Origin: Crenobacter intestini
GTDB taxonomy: Bacteria; Pseudomonadota; Gammaproteobacteria; Burkholderiales; Chromobacteriaceae
Assembly (NCBI RefSeq): GCF_004919095.1
Contig: NZ_STGJ01000011.1
Coordinates: 62,001-126,000, forward strand
Direction of reading: 5' to 3'
Length of the DNA stretch: 64,000 nt
Under the pieces are notes generated by a model. The model did no database searches. It was not told the origin of the DNA and worked only from the letters and a program-made list of their open reading frames with translations. Positions 1-7,883 of the stretch are shown here, piece after piece (the stretch's first letter is position 1; each line of letters begins with the position of its first letter). The position numbers and the translations under genes were made by a program.

Positions 1-1
1 G

Positions 2-88
2 CTGCCGCTGCCCGTCACCGCGCAGGAAGTGCGCAAGGAATTGCAGTCCATCCTCGACTGGCTCGATCTTGGGCTTGGCAAAAGCTGA
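2..88 (+). CDS. C-terminal end of an unidentified protein (partial)
   Basis: An open frame enters from the left edge and stops with TGA at 86-88. Only 28 residues are visible, ending in the acidic, leucine-rich tail [11 protein letters not shown]. This is too short to assign to a family. The promoter of the following tRNA gene overlaps the last codons, so transcription of the two may be mixed. The coding call rests only on the open frame and the clean stop before the tRNA promoter. Confidence 0.4.
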   Translation: MPLPVTAQEVRKELQSILDWLDLGLGKS

Positions 89-103
89 GTTTGCAAATAT
101 AAT
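75..103 (+). promoter_or_regulatory. sigma70-type promoter of the tRNA-Pro gene
   Basis: TTGGCA (75-80) and TATAAT (98-103) are separated by 17 bases. This is a near-consensus sigma70 promoter ending 14 bases before the tRNA. It overlaps the 3' end of the upstream coding region. Confidence 0.7.
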
Positions 104-117
104 GCGCTCTCTTCGGT

Positions 118-195
<78 letters not shown>

Positions 196-204
196 AGTTT
201 CAAA

Positions 205-238
205 GAAAAAGGCTACCGGTAACGGTGGCCTTTTTCTT
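205..238 (+). terminator. Rho-independent terminator after tRNA-Pro
   Basis: Arms AAAAAGGC-ACCG and CGGT-GCCTTTTT flank a GTAA loop. The hairpin ends in a T-rich tract, about ten bases after the tRNA. Confidence 0.85.
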
Positions 239-334
239 TGCATGCTATCCGCTGCCCAAGCTGCCCTTTGTGCGCGGCAACCTTGGCGTAGCAAGCCGCC
301 GGCAAGACTGTTACTTTTATGTCATATGGTGGGC

Positions 335-362
335 TTGTGCGTTCGTTCAGTCTTCGTATAAT
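335..362 (+). promoter_or_regulatory. Possible promoter of the GntR-family gene
   Basis: TTGTGC (335-340) and TATAAT (357-362) have 16-base spacing, 45 bases before the regulator's start codon. The -10 box is perfect and the -35 box is weak. Confidence 0.5.
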
Positions 363-375
363 CAATCCAATTATC

Positions 376-387
376 ATGTATACGATA
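376..387 (+). promoter_or_regulatory. Possible GntR/FCD operator
   Basis: The palindromic core GTATAC (378-383) sits just downstream of the putative -10 box and before the regulator's own start. FCD-subfamily GntR proteins often bind short palindromes with a GT..AC core, so autoregulation is plausible. The flanks are only partly symmetrical. Confidence 0.35.
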
Positions 388-407
388 GGGCAGGATCCGG
401 ATTCCCG

Positions 408-1076
408 ATGACCATCATGCAGCCGATCAAGCGCCAGACCCTGACCAGCGCCGTGACCGAGTCGTTGCGCAAGCGCATCCTGTCCGGCGAGTTCGCCGAC
501 GGCCAACAGTTGCGCCAGGAGGCGCTGTCGAACGAATACGGCGTCAGCCGCGTCCCTGTTCGCGAGGCGCTGCGCCAGCTCGAGGCCGAAGGGCTGATCC
601 AGATCATCGACCACAAGGGCGCGCTGGTCTCCAAGCTGTCGTTCGAGGACGTGCTCGAGTTCCTGGAGATCCGTTCGCAGCTGGAGAGCGCGCTGCTCGC
701 CGCGTCGATTCCGCGCCAGACCGAAGACGATCTGGCGCTTGCCCAGGCCACGCTCGACGAGTTCGAGGAGGCGCTGCAAAGCGGCGACGTGCGCCACTGG
801 GGCGAACTCAACTCGCGCTTCCACCTTGCCCTGTACCGCTCGGCCGAGCGCCCGAACACGCTGGCGCTGATCGAGTCGCTGCACAACAAGACTGACCGCT
901 ATACCCGCATGCAGATCCTGTTCACCGAGACGATGGCGCGCGCGCACGAAGAGCACAGCCGGCTGCTGCGCTTGTGCCGGGAGCGCAAGGTCGAAGAGGC
1001 GGCCGAATTCATCCGTTTCCATATCCTGTCGGCCGGTCGCGCGCTCGAAGCATACCTGCAGGAACAGACCGCCTGA
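408..1076 (+). CDS. GntR-family transcriptional regulator, FCD subfamily
   Basis: A 222-residue DNA-binding regulator. The first ~75 residues form the winged helix-turn-helix typical of GntR proteins, with the segment SNEYGVSRVPVREALRQLE as recognition region. The remainder is an all-helical FCD ligand-binding domain, with FHLAL and the conserved H in EEHSRLL and FHI as likely metal or ligand contacts. FCD regulators usually control catabolism of organic acids or sugar acids. The ATG at 408 is chosen because the domain begins right after it; the upstream open frame overlaps the tRNA and its terminator. The gene converges on the periplasmic binding protein gene. The effector cannot be told from sequence. 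Confidence 0.85.
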   Translation: MTIMQPIKRQTLTSAVTESLRKRILSGEFADGQQLRQEALSNEYGVSRVPVREALRQLEAEGLIQIIDHKGALVSKLSFEDVLEFLEIRSQLESALLAASIPRQTEDDLALAQATLDEFEEALQSGDVRHWGELNSRFHLALYRSAERPNTLALIESLHNKTDRYTRMQILFTETMARAHEEHSRLLRLCRERKVEEAAEFIRFHILSAGRALEAYLQEQTA

Positions 1077-1101
1077 GCGTTTGACACCCTGGCTGAAACC
1101 A

Positions 1102-1130
1102 CCGACAGGCCGGCTTGACCGGCCTGTCGG
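1102..1130. terminator. Hairpin between convergent genes
   Basis: A perfect 12-bp stem (CCGACAGGCCGG/CCGGCCTGTCGG) with loop CTTGA lies exactly between two convergent stop codons. There is no clear T tract on either side. It is best read as a shared terminator or mRNA 3'-end stabiliser. Confidence 0.6.
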
Positions 1131-2321
1131 CTATGGTGTGCGCGTCAGGTCAGGGCGCAGCCTTGCCTTGTCCTGCGGGTGGGCGAAGCCGACCCGACCA
1201 CCGCGCACCACGCCGATCAGCGGAATGCGCGCGTCGACGGCCTCGTGGTCGTGACGGGAAAACGGCCGGTAGTAGCGCGCCAGCACGCCGTCGACCGGTT
1301 CGCGCAGTTGCTCCAGCGCCGTGACGACCGCGTCGGGCTGGCTGCTGCCGGCCTGCCTGAGGGCGGCCGCCCATAGCAGCAGGGCATCGTGGCCCTGCGC
1401 CGCCGCGACCGGCGAGCTTAAGCGGCGGGTGTGCTGTCGCGTGCGCAGGGTCGCCACGAAGGCCTGCTGAGCGGGGTCGCTGCCGTCTTCGATCAGGGTC
1501 TGCACCATGCGGGCGCCTTCCGCCGCCGGGCCGGCATGGTCGATGAAGTTGGGCAGCGCGAGCGTCCAGCTGCCCATCAGCGGGACCCGCCAGCCCTGCT
1601 GGGCCATCGCGTCGGCAATCGCGGCCAGCTGCGGGCCCAGCGCGTAGGTGAGGACGAGTTCGGCGCCGGCCTCGCGGGCGGCGCGCACCGCGCCGCCCAA
1701 GTCGCGCTCGTGTGCGCCGAAACGCTGCACGAGTACCGGGGTGAGTCCGCGTCGGGCGAGCGCGTGCGTCAGCTCGCGCTCGCCGCCTGCGCCGTACGCC
1801 GAGTTGTCCGCGAGGATGGCGACCCGCCTGAGCCCTCGCTCGCTGATGGCCTCGCGCACGATCAGCTCGGCCTGCAGGGTGTCCGGGGTGGCAACGCGGA
1901 AGATGTAGTGGGTGGCTTCGCCGGCGTGGCGGCGGGTCAGTTCGCTGGCGGTCGCCACCGCGATCAGCGTCGGTATCTTGCGCGCCTGCAACTGGTCGAG
2001 CGCGGGCAGCGCCACCGGGGTGTTGACGAAGCCGATGACCGCGTCGACGGCGGGCGGGGCGCTGAGCGCGCGGGCGTGGCTTGCGCCAATGGCCGGTACG
2101 CCGCCGTCGTCGCGCTCGACGAGTTCCACCTGGCGGCCGAGTACGCCGCCCGTCCGGTTGACCTGCTCGGCGGCCAGGCGCACGCCGGCGCGCATCGCCA
2201 GCCCCATCGGCGCCGAACCGCCGGTGAACGCGCCGATCACGCCGACCCGCAGCGGGGGCGGGGTAGAGTGGGCGGGGCTGGCGACGGCCAGCACGCAGAG
2301 GGCCAGGGCGAGGCGAAGCAT
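1131..2321 (-). CDS. Periplasmic ligand-binding protein, LivK/Peripla_BP_6 type
   Basis: A 396-residue exported solute-binding protein of the branched-chain amino acid/amide family. A signal peptide (MLRLALALCVLAVASPAHS) precedes the type-I periplasmic fold, which opens with LRVGVIGAFTGGSAPMGLAM and contains NRTGGVLGRQVELVERDD, the family pattern. The ATG at 2319-2321 is preferred over one nine codons upstream because it sits at the signal peptide and has a weak GGAA ribosome site. No permease or ATPase gene is adjacent. The gene is divergent from a membrane histidine kinase, so the protein may be a sensor accessory as well as, or instead of, a transporter component. Ligand unknown. Confidence 0.85.
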   Translation of the reverse strand: MLRLALALCVLAVASPAHSTPPPLRVGVIGAFTGGSAPMGLAMRAGVRLAAEQVNRTGGVLGRQVELVERDDGGVPAIGASHARALSAPPAVDAVIGFVNTPVALPALDQLQARKIPTLIAVATASELTRRHAGEATHYIFRVATPDTLQAELIVREAISERGLRRVAILADNSAYGAGGERELTHALARRGLTPVLVQRFGAHERDLGGAVRAAREAGAELVLTYALGPQLAAIADAMAQQGWRVPLMGSWTLALPNFIDHAGPAAEGARMVQTLIEDGSDPAQQAFVATLRTRQHTRRLSSPVAAAQGHDALLLWAAALRQAGSSQPDAVVTALEQLREPVDGVLARYYRPFSRHDHEAVDARIPLIGVVRGGRVGFAHPQDKARLRPDLTRTP

Positions 2322-2452
2322 GACGGTTCCGGTGTTGGATGGCGCCATTGTCGCCCGAATTTACCGGCCAGTGAATGCATTTTGTATATTCTGTCTGCAC
2401 GCCAACGTGCCTGCTCGGTTAGAATCAAGGCTCCACCATCCATCCTATTCGC

Positions 2453-5107
2453 ATGCCGAGGCTGTACCCGCCCAACGGTGCGCTGTTTTCGCGGCTCGAC
2501 ACCCGCTGGCTGCGCCTGATCCCGAACACCCTGATCCTGTTGTTCGTGCTGACAATGGGGACGGCGGTGTGGATGCTCGACGAGCGCGAGGCGAGGGTGC
2601 GTTCGGGGGAACTCATGCGCGACAGCCAGTGGGCCGAACAGACCCTGCAGTTGCGTCTGGAGGATAGCCTGTCGCTGCTGTACGCCTTCGCGCAGGCCTT
2701 GCCGGCCGGCGGGGGCGGCATGGAGGCGCAGATCGCCGAGCTGGTCGCCAATACGCCCGAGCTTGCACTGGTGGCGCGGCTGGGCCGGGATGGCGAGCCG
2801 GAGTGGGGCGCACGGTCGAGCGATGCGCGGCTCGGTTTCATGCGTGAAATCGACGGTGCGCGGGCCTGGGCCGAATTGCCCGAGCATGACGGGGCGCAGT
2901 TTATCGGGCCGTTCCAGGACGCCGACGGCCGCTGGGGCATTCCCATCCTGCTGCCCTTGCGCGAAGGCGGGGTGTTCCAGGGCGCGCTGGTCGCGGTTTT
3001 CGATGCCGAGGGTTTCCTGCGCCGGCTGCCGCCGGCGTGGTTTGCCAAGAAATACCAGCTGTCGCTGATTGGCGGCGAAGACACCGAGGTTGCCAAGAGC
3101 GGCGAGCGGACCTTGCTGTCCGGCGCTGTGGCGAGGCTCGCCTTGCCTGGCACCGGCATGCGCGTCGAGGCGCGTCCGCTGCGCCAGCCGCTGACCCCGC
3201 TGCCCAGCCTGCAGCTTCTGGCCATCGGCGGGCTGGCGCTGTTGACGCTGGTCAGCCTGCTTTCCCTGTCTCGCCATATCCGCGCGCGGACCGACGCCGA
3301 GCACGAGCGCAACCGCATATACCGGCTGTCGCAGGAGATGCTGGCCGTCGTGCGCGCGGACATGACGCTCGCCGAACTCAACCCTGCCTTGTGCCGACTG
3401 TTCGGCTACGACGAGGCGCGCCTGCTGGGCACCTCCCTGCTCAGCTACCTTGCGCCAGACGCGCGCGAAGCGGTGCGCGCCGAACTGGCACAGATCCTTG
3501 CATACACGCTGAACGACCGCATGGTCGAGACGGTGGTCACCGGGCGGGACGGCCGGCAGCGCTGGGTGCTGTGGGCGGTCAGCCCCTTGTCGGGCAGCCA
3601 GACCCTTTTCCTGTCCGGGCGCGACCTGACCGCGACGCGGCGCGCCGAGCAGGCCTTGCGCGCAGAGTCGGCCTACCGCAAGGCGATGGAAGATTCGCTG
3701 TCGGTCGGTGTGCGGGCGATCGACCTTGACGGGCGCATCCTGCACGTGAACCCGGCGTTCTGCCGGATTACCGGTTACGCGGCCGAAGAGCTGGTCGGCC
3801 AGCTGCCGCCTTATCCTTACTGGCTGCCGGGCGAAGAGGGCGAGCGCTGCATGCGTGCGCTCAGCGAGGCGATGGCCGGCGGCTTTGCCGAAGAGGGGTA
3901 CGAGCAGGTCTACCAGCGCAAGGGCGGGGCGCTGTTTTATGGCCACCTCTTGATGTCGCCCCTGATCGGTACCGACGGCGTGCAGACCGGCTGGATGGCG
4001 GCGATGACCGACATCACCGAGCGCGAGGAGGCGCGGCGACGCCTGCTGGCCGAGCACGAGCGCTTCGTCGCGGTGTTCGAGGGCTTGGGTGCGGCCGTCG
4101 CGGTGGTCGACGCAGACAGCGCCGAGCGCTACTTCAGCAATGTCCGCTACCACGAGCTGATCGGCGGCGTGGAGGGCGAGCATTGCTGCGACCTGACGCT
4201 GTCGCGGCTACAGGCCGGGCAGTCCGACGACGACTACGAACTTTGCTGGCCGGCGGAGGGGGGCGAGCGCTGGCTGTCGGTGCGCCGCCGCGCGATCCGC
4301 TGGGTCAACGGGCGCGACGCGCGCATGGTGATGGTGTTCGACACCACCCGCGAACACCTGGCGAGCGAAGAGTACGCGCAGCAGTTGCAGCGCATGCAGG
4401 CCAAGAGCCGCCTGATCAGCATGGGCGAGATGGCGTCCACCCTCGCGCACGAACTGAACCAGCCGCTGTCTGCGATCGCCAACTACCAGCGCGGTTGCAT
4501 CGAGCGGCTGCGCCAGGGGCGCACCGACCCCGCCGCGCTGCTGCCGGTGCTGGAAAAGGTCGCCGTGCAGGCCGAACGGGCCGGGCAGATCGTCCACCGC
4601 GTGCGCGACTTCGTCAAACAGAGCGCGCCGGTGCGCTCGCCGCACGCGCTCGCCGACCTGGTCGACGCCACGCTGGCGCTGGCCGAGATCGAGGCGAGGC
4701 GGCAGTCGGCGCGGGTCGAGGTGAGGCTGCCGACTGGCCTGCCGCCGGTCGAGGTCGACGCGGTGCTGATCGAGCAGGTGCTGTTCAACCTGATCAGGAA
4801 CGGTTTTGACGCGATGCGCGCCTTGCCCGCCCAGCAGCGCGTCGTCGTGGTCAGCGCGACGGCCGGCGCGCGCCAGGTCGAGCTGACCGTCGCCGATCAG
4901 GGGCCGGGCGTGCCCGAGCCGCTGCGCGCTTCGCTGTTTGACGCCTTCTTCACCACCAAGCCTGACGGCATGGGAATGGGGCTCAATATCTGCCGTACCA
5001 TCGTCGAGCAACACCGCGGCCACTTGTGGCTCGGGCAGGCCGACGCTGGTGCCGTCTTTCACCTCACCTTGCCGATCGCCGAAACGATATGTCCAAGCCC
5101 GCCCTGA
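2453..5107 (+). CDS. Membrane PAS-domain sensor histidine kinase (FixL/DctB-like kinase core)
   Basis: An 884-residue two-component sensor. A membrane segment near residues 22-42 is followed by a ~205-residue periplasmic region and a second membrane segment near 250-272. Three PAS-like domains follow (about 285-395, 405-525, 530-640; ITGYAAEELVG marks the second). The dimerisation domain has phospho-acceptor H666 in the FixL/DctB-type motif AHELNQPLSAIANY. The C-terminal ATPase domain shows NLIRNGFDA, DQGPGVP and GMGMGLNI. The next gene, a FixJ-type response regulator, overlaps its 3' end by 19 bases and is the likely partner. It is divergent from an orphan binding protein. The signal is unknown. 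Confidence 0.9.
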   Translation: MPRLYPPNGALFSRLDTRWLRLIPNTLILLFVLTMGTAVWMLDEREARVRSGELMRDSQWAEQTLQLRLEDSLSLLYAFAQALPAGGGGMEAQIAELVANTPELALVARLGRDGEPEWGARSSDARLGFMREIDGARAWAELPEHDGAQFIGPFQDADGRWGIPILLPLREGGVFQGALVAVFDAEGFLRRLPPAWFAKKYQLSLIGGEDTEVAKSGERTLLSGAVARLALPGTGMRVEARPLRQPLTPLPSLQLLAIGGLALLTLVSLLSLSRHIRARTDAEHERNRIYRLSQEMLAVVRADMTLAELNPALCRLFGYDEARLLGTSLLSYLAPDAREAVRAELAQILAYTLNDRMVETVVTGRDGRQRWVLWAVSPLSGSQTLFLSGRDLTATRRAEQALRAESAYRKAMEDSLSVGVRAIDLDGRILHVNPAFCRITGYAAEELVGQLPPYPYWLPGEEGERCMRALSEAMAGGFAEEGYEQVYQRKGGALFYGHLLMSPLIGTDGVQTGWMAAMTDITEREEARRRLLAEHERFVAVFEGLGAAVAVVDADSAERYFSNVRYHELIGGVEGEHCCDLTLSRLQAGQSDDDYELCWPAEGGERWLSVRRRAIRWVNGRDARMVMVFDTTREHLASEEYAQQLQRMQAKSRLISMGEMASTLAHELNQPLSAIANYQRGCIERLRQGRTDPAALLPVLEKVAVQAERAGQIVHRVRDFVKQSAPVRSPHALADLVDATLALAEIEARRQSARVEVRLPTGLPPVEVDAVLIEQVLFNLIRNGFDAMRALPAQQRVVVVSATAGARQVELTVADQGPGVPEPLRASLFDAFFTTKPDGMGMGLNICRTIVEQHRGHLWLGQADAGAVFHLTLPIAETICPSPP

Positions 5108-5715
5108 CCGTCCACGTCGTCGACGACGACGAAGCCTTCCGCGATTCCCTGTTGTGGCTGCTCGATAGCCACGGTTACCCCACGCGCGGCCACGACAGCG
5201 CCGAGGCCTTGCTTGGCGCGATCTCGCCTGCCGAATCGGCCTGCCTGGTTGCCGACGTGCGCATGCCCGGCCTCTCCGGGCTCGAACTGCTCGATGAAAT
5301 GCGTGCGCAAGGCTTGCGCTGGCCGGTGATCTTCATCACCGGGCACGGCGACTTGCCGATGGCGGTGCAGGCGCTCAGGCAAGGCGCGTTCGATTTCCAC
5401 GAGAAGCCGTTCGACCAGACGGCGCTGTTCGCGTCGGTCGACCGCGCGCTGGCGCTGGCCGCGCAGCAGCAGGCGCATGCGCAATCGCGGGCTCGGGTGG
5501 ATGCGCGTCTGGAGTCGCTGACCCAGCGCGAGCGCGAGGTGCTCGATCTGGTGGTGCAGGGCAAGATGAACAAGCTGATCGCCGACGCGCTGGGGATCAG
5601 CATCAAGACCGTCGAGGTGCACCGCGGCAAGATGATGGACAAGATGCAGGTGCGTTCGGTCGCCGAGCTTATCCACGCGGTGATGAGCGTGGCGGACGAA
5701 CGCGTGCTGCCTTGA
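5089..5715 (+). CDS. Response regulator, FixJ/NarL family
   Basis: A 208-residue regulator. The N-terminal receiver has the acidic pocket DDD at 12-14, phosphorylation site D56 (VADVRMPG), a conserved T in FITGHGD and K in HEKPFDQ. The C-terminal LuxR-type helix-turn-helix begins near residue 140 (LTQREREVLDLVVQGKMNK, then ALGISIKTVEVHR). The ATG at 5089 lies inside the last codons of the kinase gene, so the pair is probably translationally coupled. This receiver/HTH combination is that of FixJ and TtrR. Its target genes are not evident here; the divergent binding protein gene is one candidate. Confidence 0.9.
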   Translation: MSKPALTVHVVDDDEAFRDSLLWLLDSHGYPTRGHDSAEALLGAISPAESACLVADVRMPGLSGLELLDEMRAQGLRWPVIFITGHGDLPMAVQALRQGAFDFHEKPFDQTALFASVDRALALAAQQQAHAQSRARVDARLESLTQREREVLDLVVQGKMNKLIADALGISIKTVEVHRGKMMDKMQVRSVAELIHAVMSVADERVLP

Positions 5716-5728
5716 GCGCCGCCGGCCA

Positions 5729-5755
5729 TAAAGCATGTGCCGTCTTGGTCGATAA
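5729..5755 (+). promoter_or_regulatory. sigma28 (FliA)-type flagellar promoter
   Basis: TAAAGCAT (5729-5736), 11 bases, then GTCGATAA (5748-5755). The FliA consensus is TAAAGTTT-N11-GCCGATAA, so both boxes match well at exact spacing. The site is 35 bases before the FlgP-like gene, which supports flagellar roles for the next two genes. Confidence 0.75.
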
Positions 5756-5790
5756 AGTATCATTCCCCCATCGTCCACGCGGTAAAACCG

Positions 5791-6513
5791 ATGAAAGTCT
5801 GCAAATCTATCCTCGCCGGCGTGCTCGCCGGTGTTTCGGGCCTCGCGGCGGCCGGCGGCTTGCCTGCCGCACGCACGGGCGGCTGGATGGTCGTCGCCGA
5901 GGCGCCGGCCGGGGTCACCAGCCAGCCTGCGCCCGGGCGGGGCGGCACCTTGCTCGGTGGCGGCTACGCCGGCGTCGGCGAGCCGCCGCGCGTCGTGGTA
6001 CAGGAGAAAGTCGTCGTCAAGACCGAAGCTGCGCCTGTCGCAGCCTTTGACGCGTACCGCGTGCGGGTGACCGGCCGCGGGGCGCCGCCGTTCGCCAGTT
6101 CGCTGTCGGCGCCGCAGCGCCGCTTGCTGGCGATCCGCGCGTCGCAACTCGACGCCTACCGCGCGATCGCCGAAGAGGTGCAGGGATTCCGCCTGACCGG
6201 CAGCAGCGCGGTGTCCAACCTGATCGCGGTCAACGACATCTTCCGCGTCTACGTCGACGCCTACCTGCGCGGCGTGCGCATCGTCTCCACCCAGGTCAAG
6301 GTCGACGGCAGCGCCGAGACGGTCGCCGAACTGGTACTCGACGAGTCGTTCTACAAGGCGTACCAGAACGCGCTGCGTCAGCAGGGCGCACTGGCGGCTG
6401 CGCCGGTGCAGCGCGCCGCCGAGGCGATGCCCGCGCCCGCACAACCGCAAAAGCTCTCCGCGTGCACCGGCAACGGCTGCGCCTGGGGCGGCGACTTCTA
6501 CCTGTCCAAATGA
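5791..6513 (+). CDS. flgP: FlgP-like (LPP20-family) flagellar accessory protein
   Basis: A 240-residue exported protein. The signal peptide (MKVCKSILAGVLAGVSGLAAAGG) lacks a lipobox cysteine, unlike the Vibrio FlgP lipoprotein. A low-complexity Pro/Gly/Val stretch is followed, from about residue 110, by the FlgP/LPP20 domain (RLLAIRASQLDAYRAIAEEV...VDAYLRGVRIVSTQ). In Vibrio and Campylobacter, FlgP with FlgO and FlgT builds outer-membrane structures around the flagellar basal body. The ATG at 5791 is used because it starts the signal peptide. The gene follows a sigma28-type promoter and overlaps the flgT start (ATGA). The family call is from motif memory; flagellar context raises confidence. 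Confidence 0.65.
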   Translation: MKVCKSILAGVLAGVSGLAAAGGLPAARTGGWMVVAEAPAGVTSQPAPGRGGTLLGGGYAGVGEPPRVVVQEKVVVKTEAAPVAAFDAYRVRVTGRGAPPFASSLSAPQRRLLAIRASQLDAYRAIAEEVQGFRLTGSSAVSNLIAVNDIFRVYVDAYLRGVRIVSTQVKVDGSAETVAELVLDESFYKAYQNALRQQGALAAAPVQRAAEAMPAPAQPQKLSACTGNGCAWGGDFYLSK

Positions 6514-7787
6514 GCATGCGGCGCCTGACCTGCCTGCTGGCATGCGTGCTCGCCACGGCCGCGCACGGCGCGCGCTACGAGGCCGAGGGAATCGCCTCGC
6601 TCGGCGCCGGACGCAGTGCGGCGCGCGAACTCGCGCTGGACGACGCCAGGCGCCAGATCGCGGTGCAGCAGGGAGGGCGCTACGCCGGCCAGAGCGAGTC
6701 GGCGTCCGGCGTGCTCGCCGAGTCGTCGATGCTGTCTGCCCCGCCCGTGCAGGGGACGGTCCGCGTCGTCGGCGAGCGCGAGGCGGACGGCCTGCTCTAC
6801 CTGCGCGTGGTCGTCGACGACGAGCCGGCCAGCGTAGCCCCCGCCGCCGTGCCTGCGGCCGCCCCGGCCAGCGTCGCACCGGCGTGCGCCGGAACCGCCT
6901 TGCCGGAGGGTCGTTTCCTCAGACGGCGCGCGCTGGCGACCTTTTTCCCGCTGGACGTGCCGCGCGACGCGGCGGGGCTGGGCGAAATCTCCACCTGGCT
7001 GCCGGCCGAGCTGGCACGCCGCCTGTCGATGCGCGACGTCGCCAGCGTCGAGGACGGCAGCCGCTACACCCTGTTTGCGGGCCAGACAGCGTCGCCGCTA
7101 GCCGGCCGCGCCGCCGCCCGCGGCTTTGCCGAGCGCAGCGGCGCGCAGTTCGTGCTCGCCGGGCGTATCGTCGACACCGCCGTGGTGCGCCAAGCGCCGC
7201 GCTTCTCGCTGTTCGGCGCGCCGGGGACTACCGCCGGCGCGGCCGACTACACCGGCCCGTTTGCCGGGCTGGTCGGCGGCAGCCTGAAGGTGGCGCCCAC
7301 TGCACGCCGCTTCGCACTCGACGTCTGGCTGTACGACGGGCTGACCGGCGCCTTGCTGATGGACGAGCGTTTCGAGGGCGAGGCGCGCGGCGACGTCGCG
7401 CCGTCGTCGGCGCGCGCGTTCACGCCCTGGCAACTGGACAATAGCGACTATGGGCGCATGGTGTCCGCCGTGCTCGACCGTGCGGTCGGGCGCGTGGCGC
7501 TCAATATCGGTTGCCTGCCGTTTACCGCGCGCGTCGCGCGCGCCGAGGGCGGACAGGTGGTGGTCGACGCCGGCGCGGTCGACGGGCTGAAGGCCGGCGA
7601 CCGGCTTATGGTGTACCGGCCGCAGCCGGCGAGCGAGGTGCGCGACGCGGCTGGCCGCGATATCGGCATGAGCGAGGTGCTGGTCGGCGACTTGATGCTC
7701 AGCCAGGTTCAGCCTCGCCTCGCCATCGGCGTGATGCGCGGTGGCGCGGCGCAGACCGGCGACCTGCTGCGTTTTCCGCGGCGTTGA
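6510..7787 (+). CDS. flgT: Flagellar assembly protein FlgT
   Basis: A 425-residue exported protein. The signal peptide (MSMRRLTCLLACVLATAAHG) is followed by a FlgT N-terminal domain (RYEAEGIASLGAGRSAARE, then ALDDARRQIAVQQGG), a central TolB-N-like region (AERSGAQFVLAGRIVDTAV...LDVWLYDGLTGALLMDERF) and a C-terminal domain resembling FlgT_C (GGQVVVDAGAVDGLKAGDRLMVY). FlgT forms the H ring of the basal body in Vibrio and helps assemble motor and outer-membrane parts. The start overlaps the stop of the FlgP-like gene (ATGA), so the two form one operon. A second in-frame ATG two codons downstream is possible. Confidence 0.75.
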   Translation: MSMRRLTCLLACVLATAAHGARYEAEGIASLGAGRSAARELALDDARRQIAVQQGGRYAGQSESASGVLAESSMLSAPPVQGTVRVVGEREADGLLYLRVVVDDEPASVAPAAVPAAAPASVAPACAGTALPEGRFLRRRALATFFPLDVPRDAAGLGEISTWLPAELARRLSMRDVASVEDGSRYTLFAGQTASPLAGRAAARGFAERSGAQFVLAGRIVDTAVVRQAPRFSLFGAPGTTAGAADYTGPFAGLVGGSLKVAPTARRFALDVWLYDGLTGALLMDERFEGEARGDVAPSSARAFTPWQLDNSDYGRMVSAVLDRAVGRVALNIGCLPFTARVARAEGGQVVVDAGAVDGLKAGDRLMVYRPQPASEVRDAAGRDIGMSEVLVGDLMLSQVQPRLAIGVMRGGAAQTGDLLRFPRR

Positions 7788-7821
7788 GCGGTCGGTAGGC
7801 ATGGGGCATGCAGACGATACT

Positions 7822-7850
7822 TGATAACCATTATCATTGCGATTACCATT
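7822..7850 (+). promoter_or_regulatory. Fur box upstream of the iron transporter
   Basis: TGATAA-CCA-TTATCA at 7822-7836 is a perfect inverted repeat. The 19 bases from 7823 match the Fur consensus (GATAATGATAATCATTATC) at 13 positions. A further GATTACCATT follows (7841-7850). The site is 34 bases before the fbpA-type start, as expected for iron repression. Confidence 0.8.
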
Positions 7851-7883
7851 CCCGCACCTGATCCGATAACCGGGAGTTGTAAC

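Noticed and set aside
213-1022. Long minus-strand open frame opposite the GntR gene, and similar long frames opposite pepP, mcp, fliF and others
   Set aside because: In DNA this GC-rich, antisense and shifted frames stay open by chance. These are Arg/Ala/Pro-rich, lack ribosome sites and match no family, while the opposite strand encodes recognisable proteins.
2237-4183. 648-residue minus-strand open frame over the kinase gene
   Set aside because: It shares a region with the signal peptide and the kinase coding sequence, has low-complexity His/Gln/Arg composition, and no domain is recognisable.
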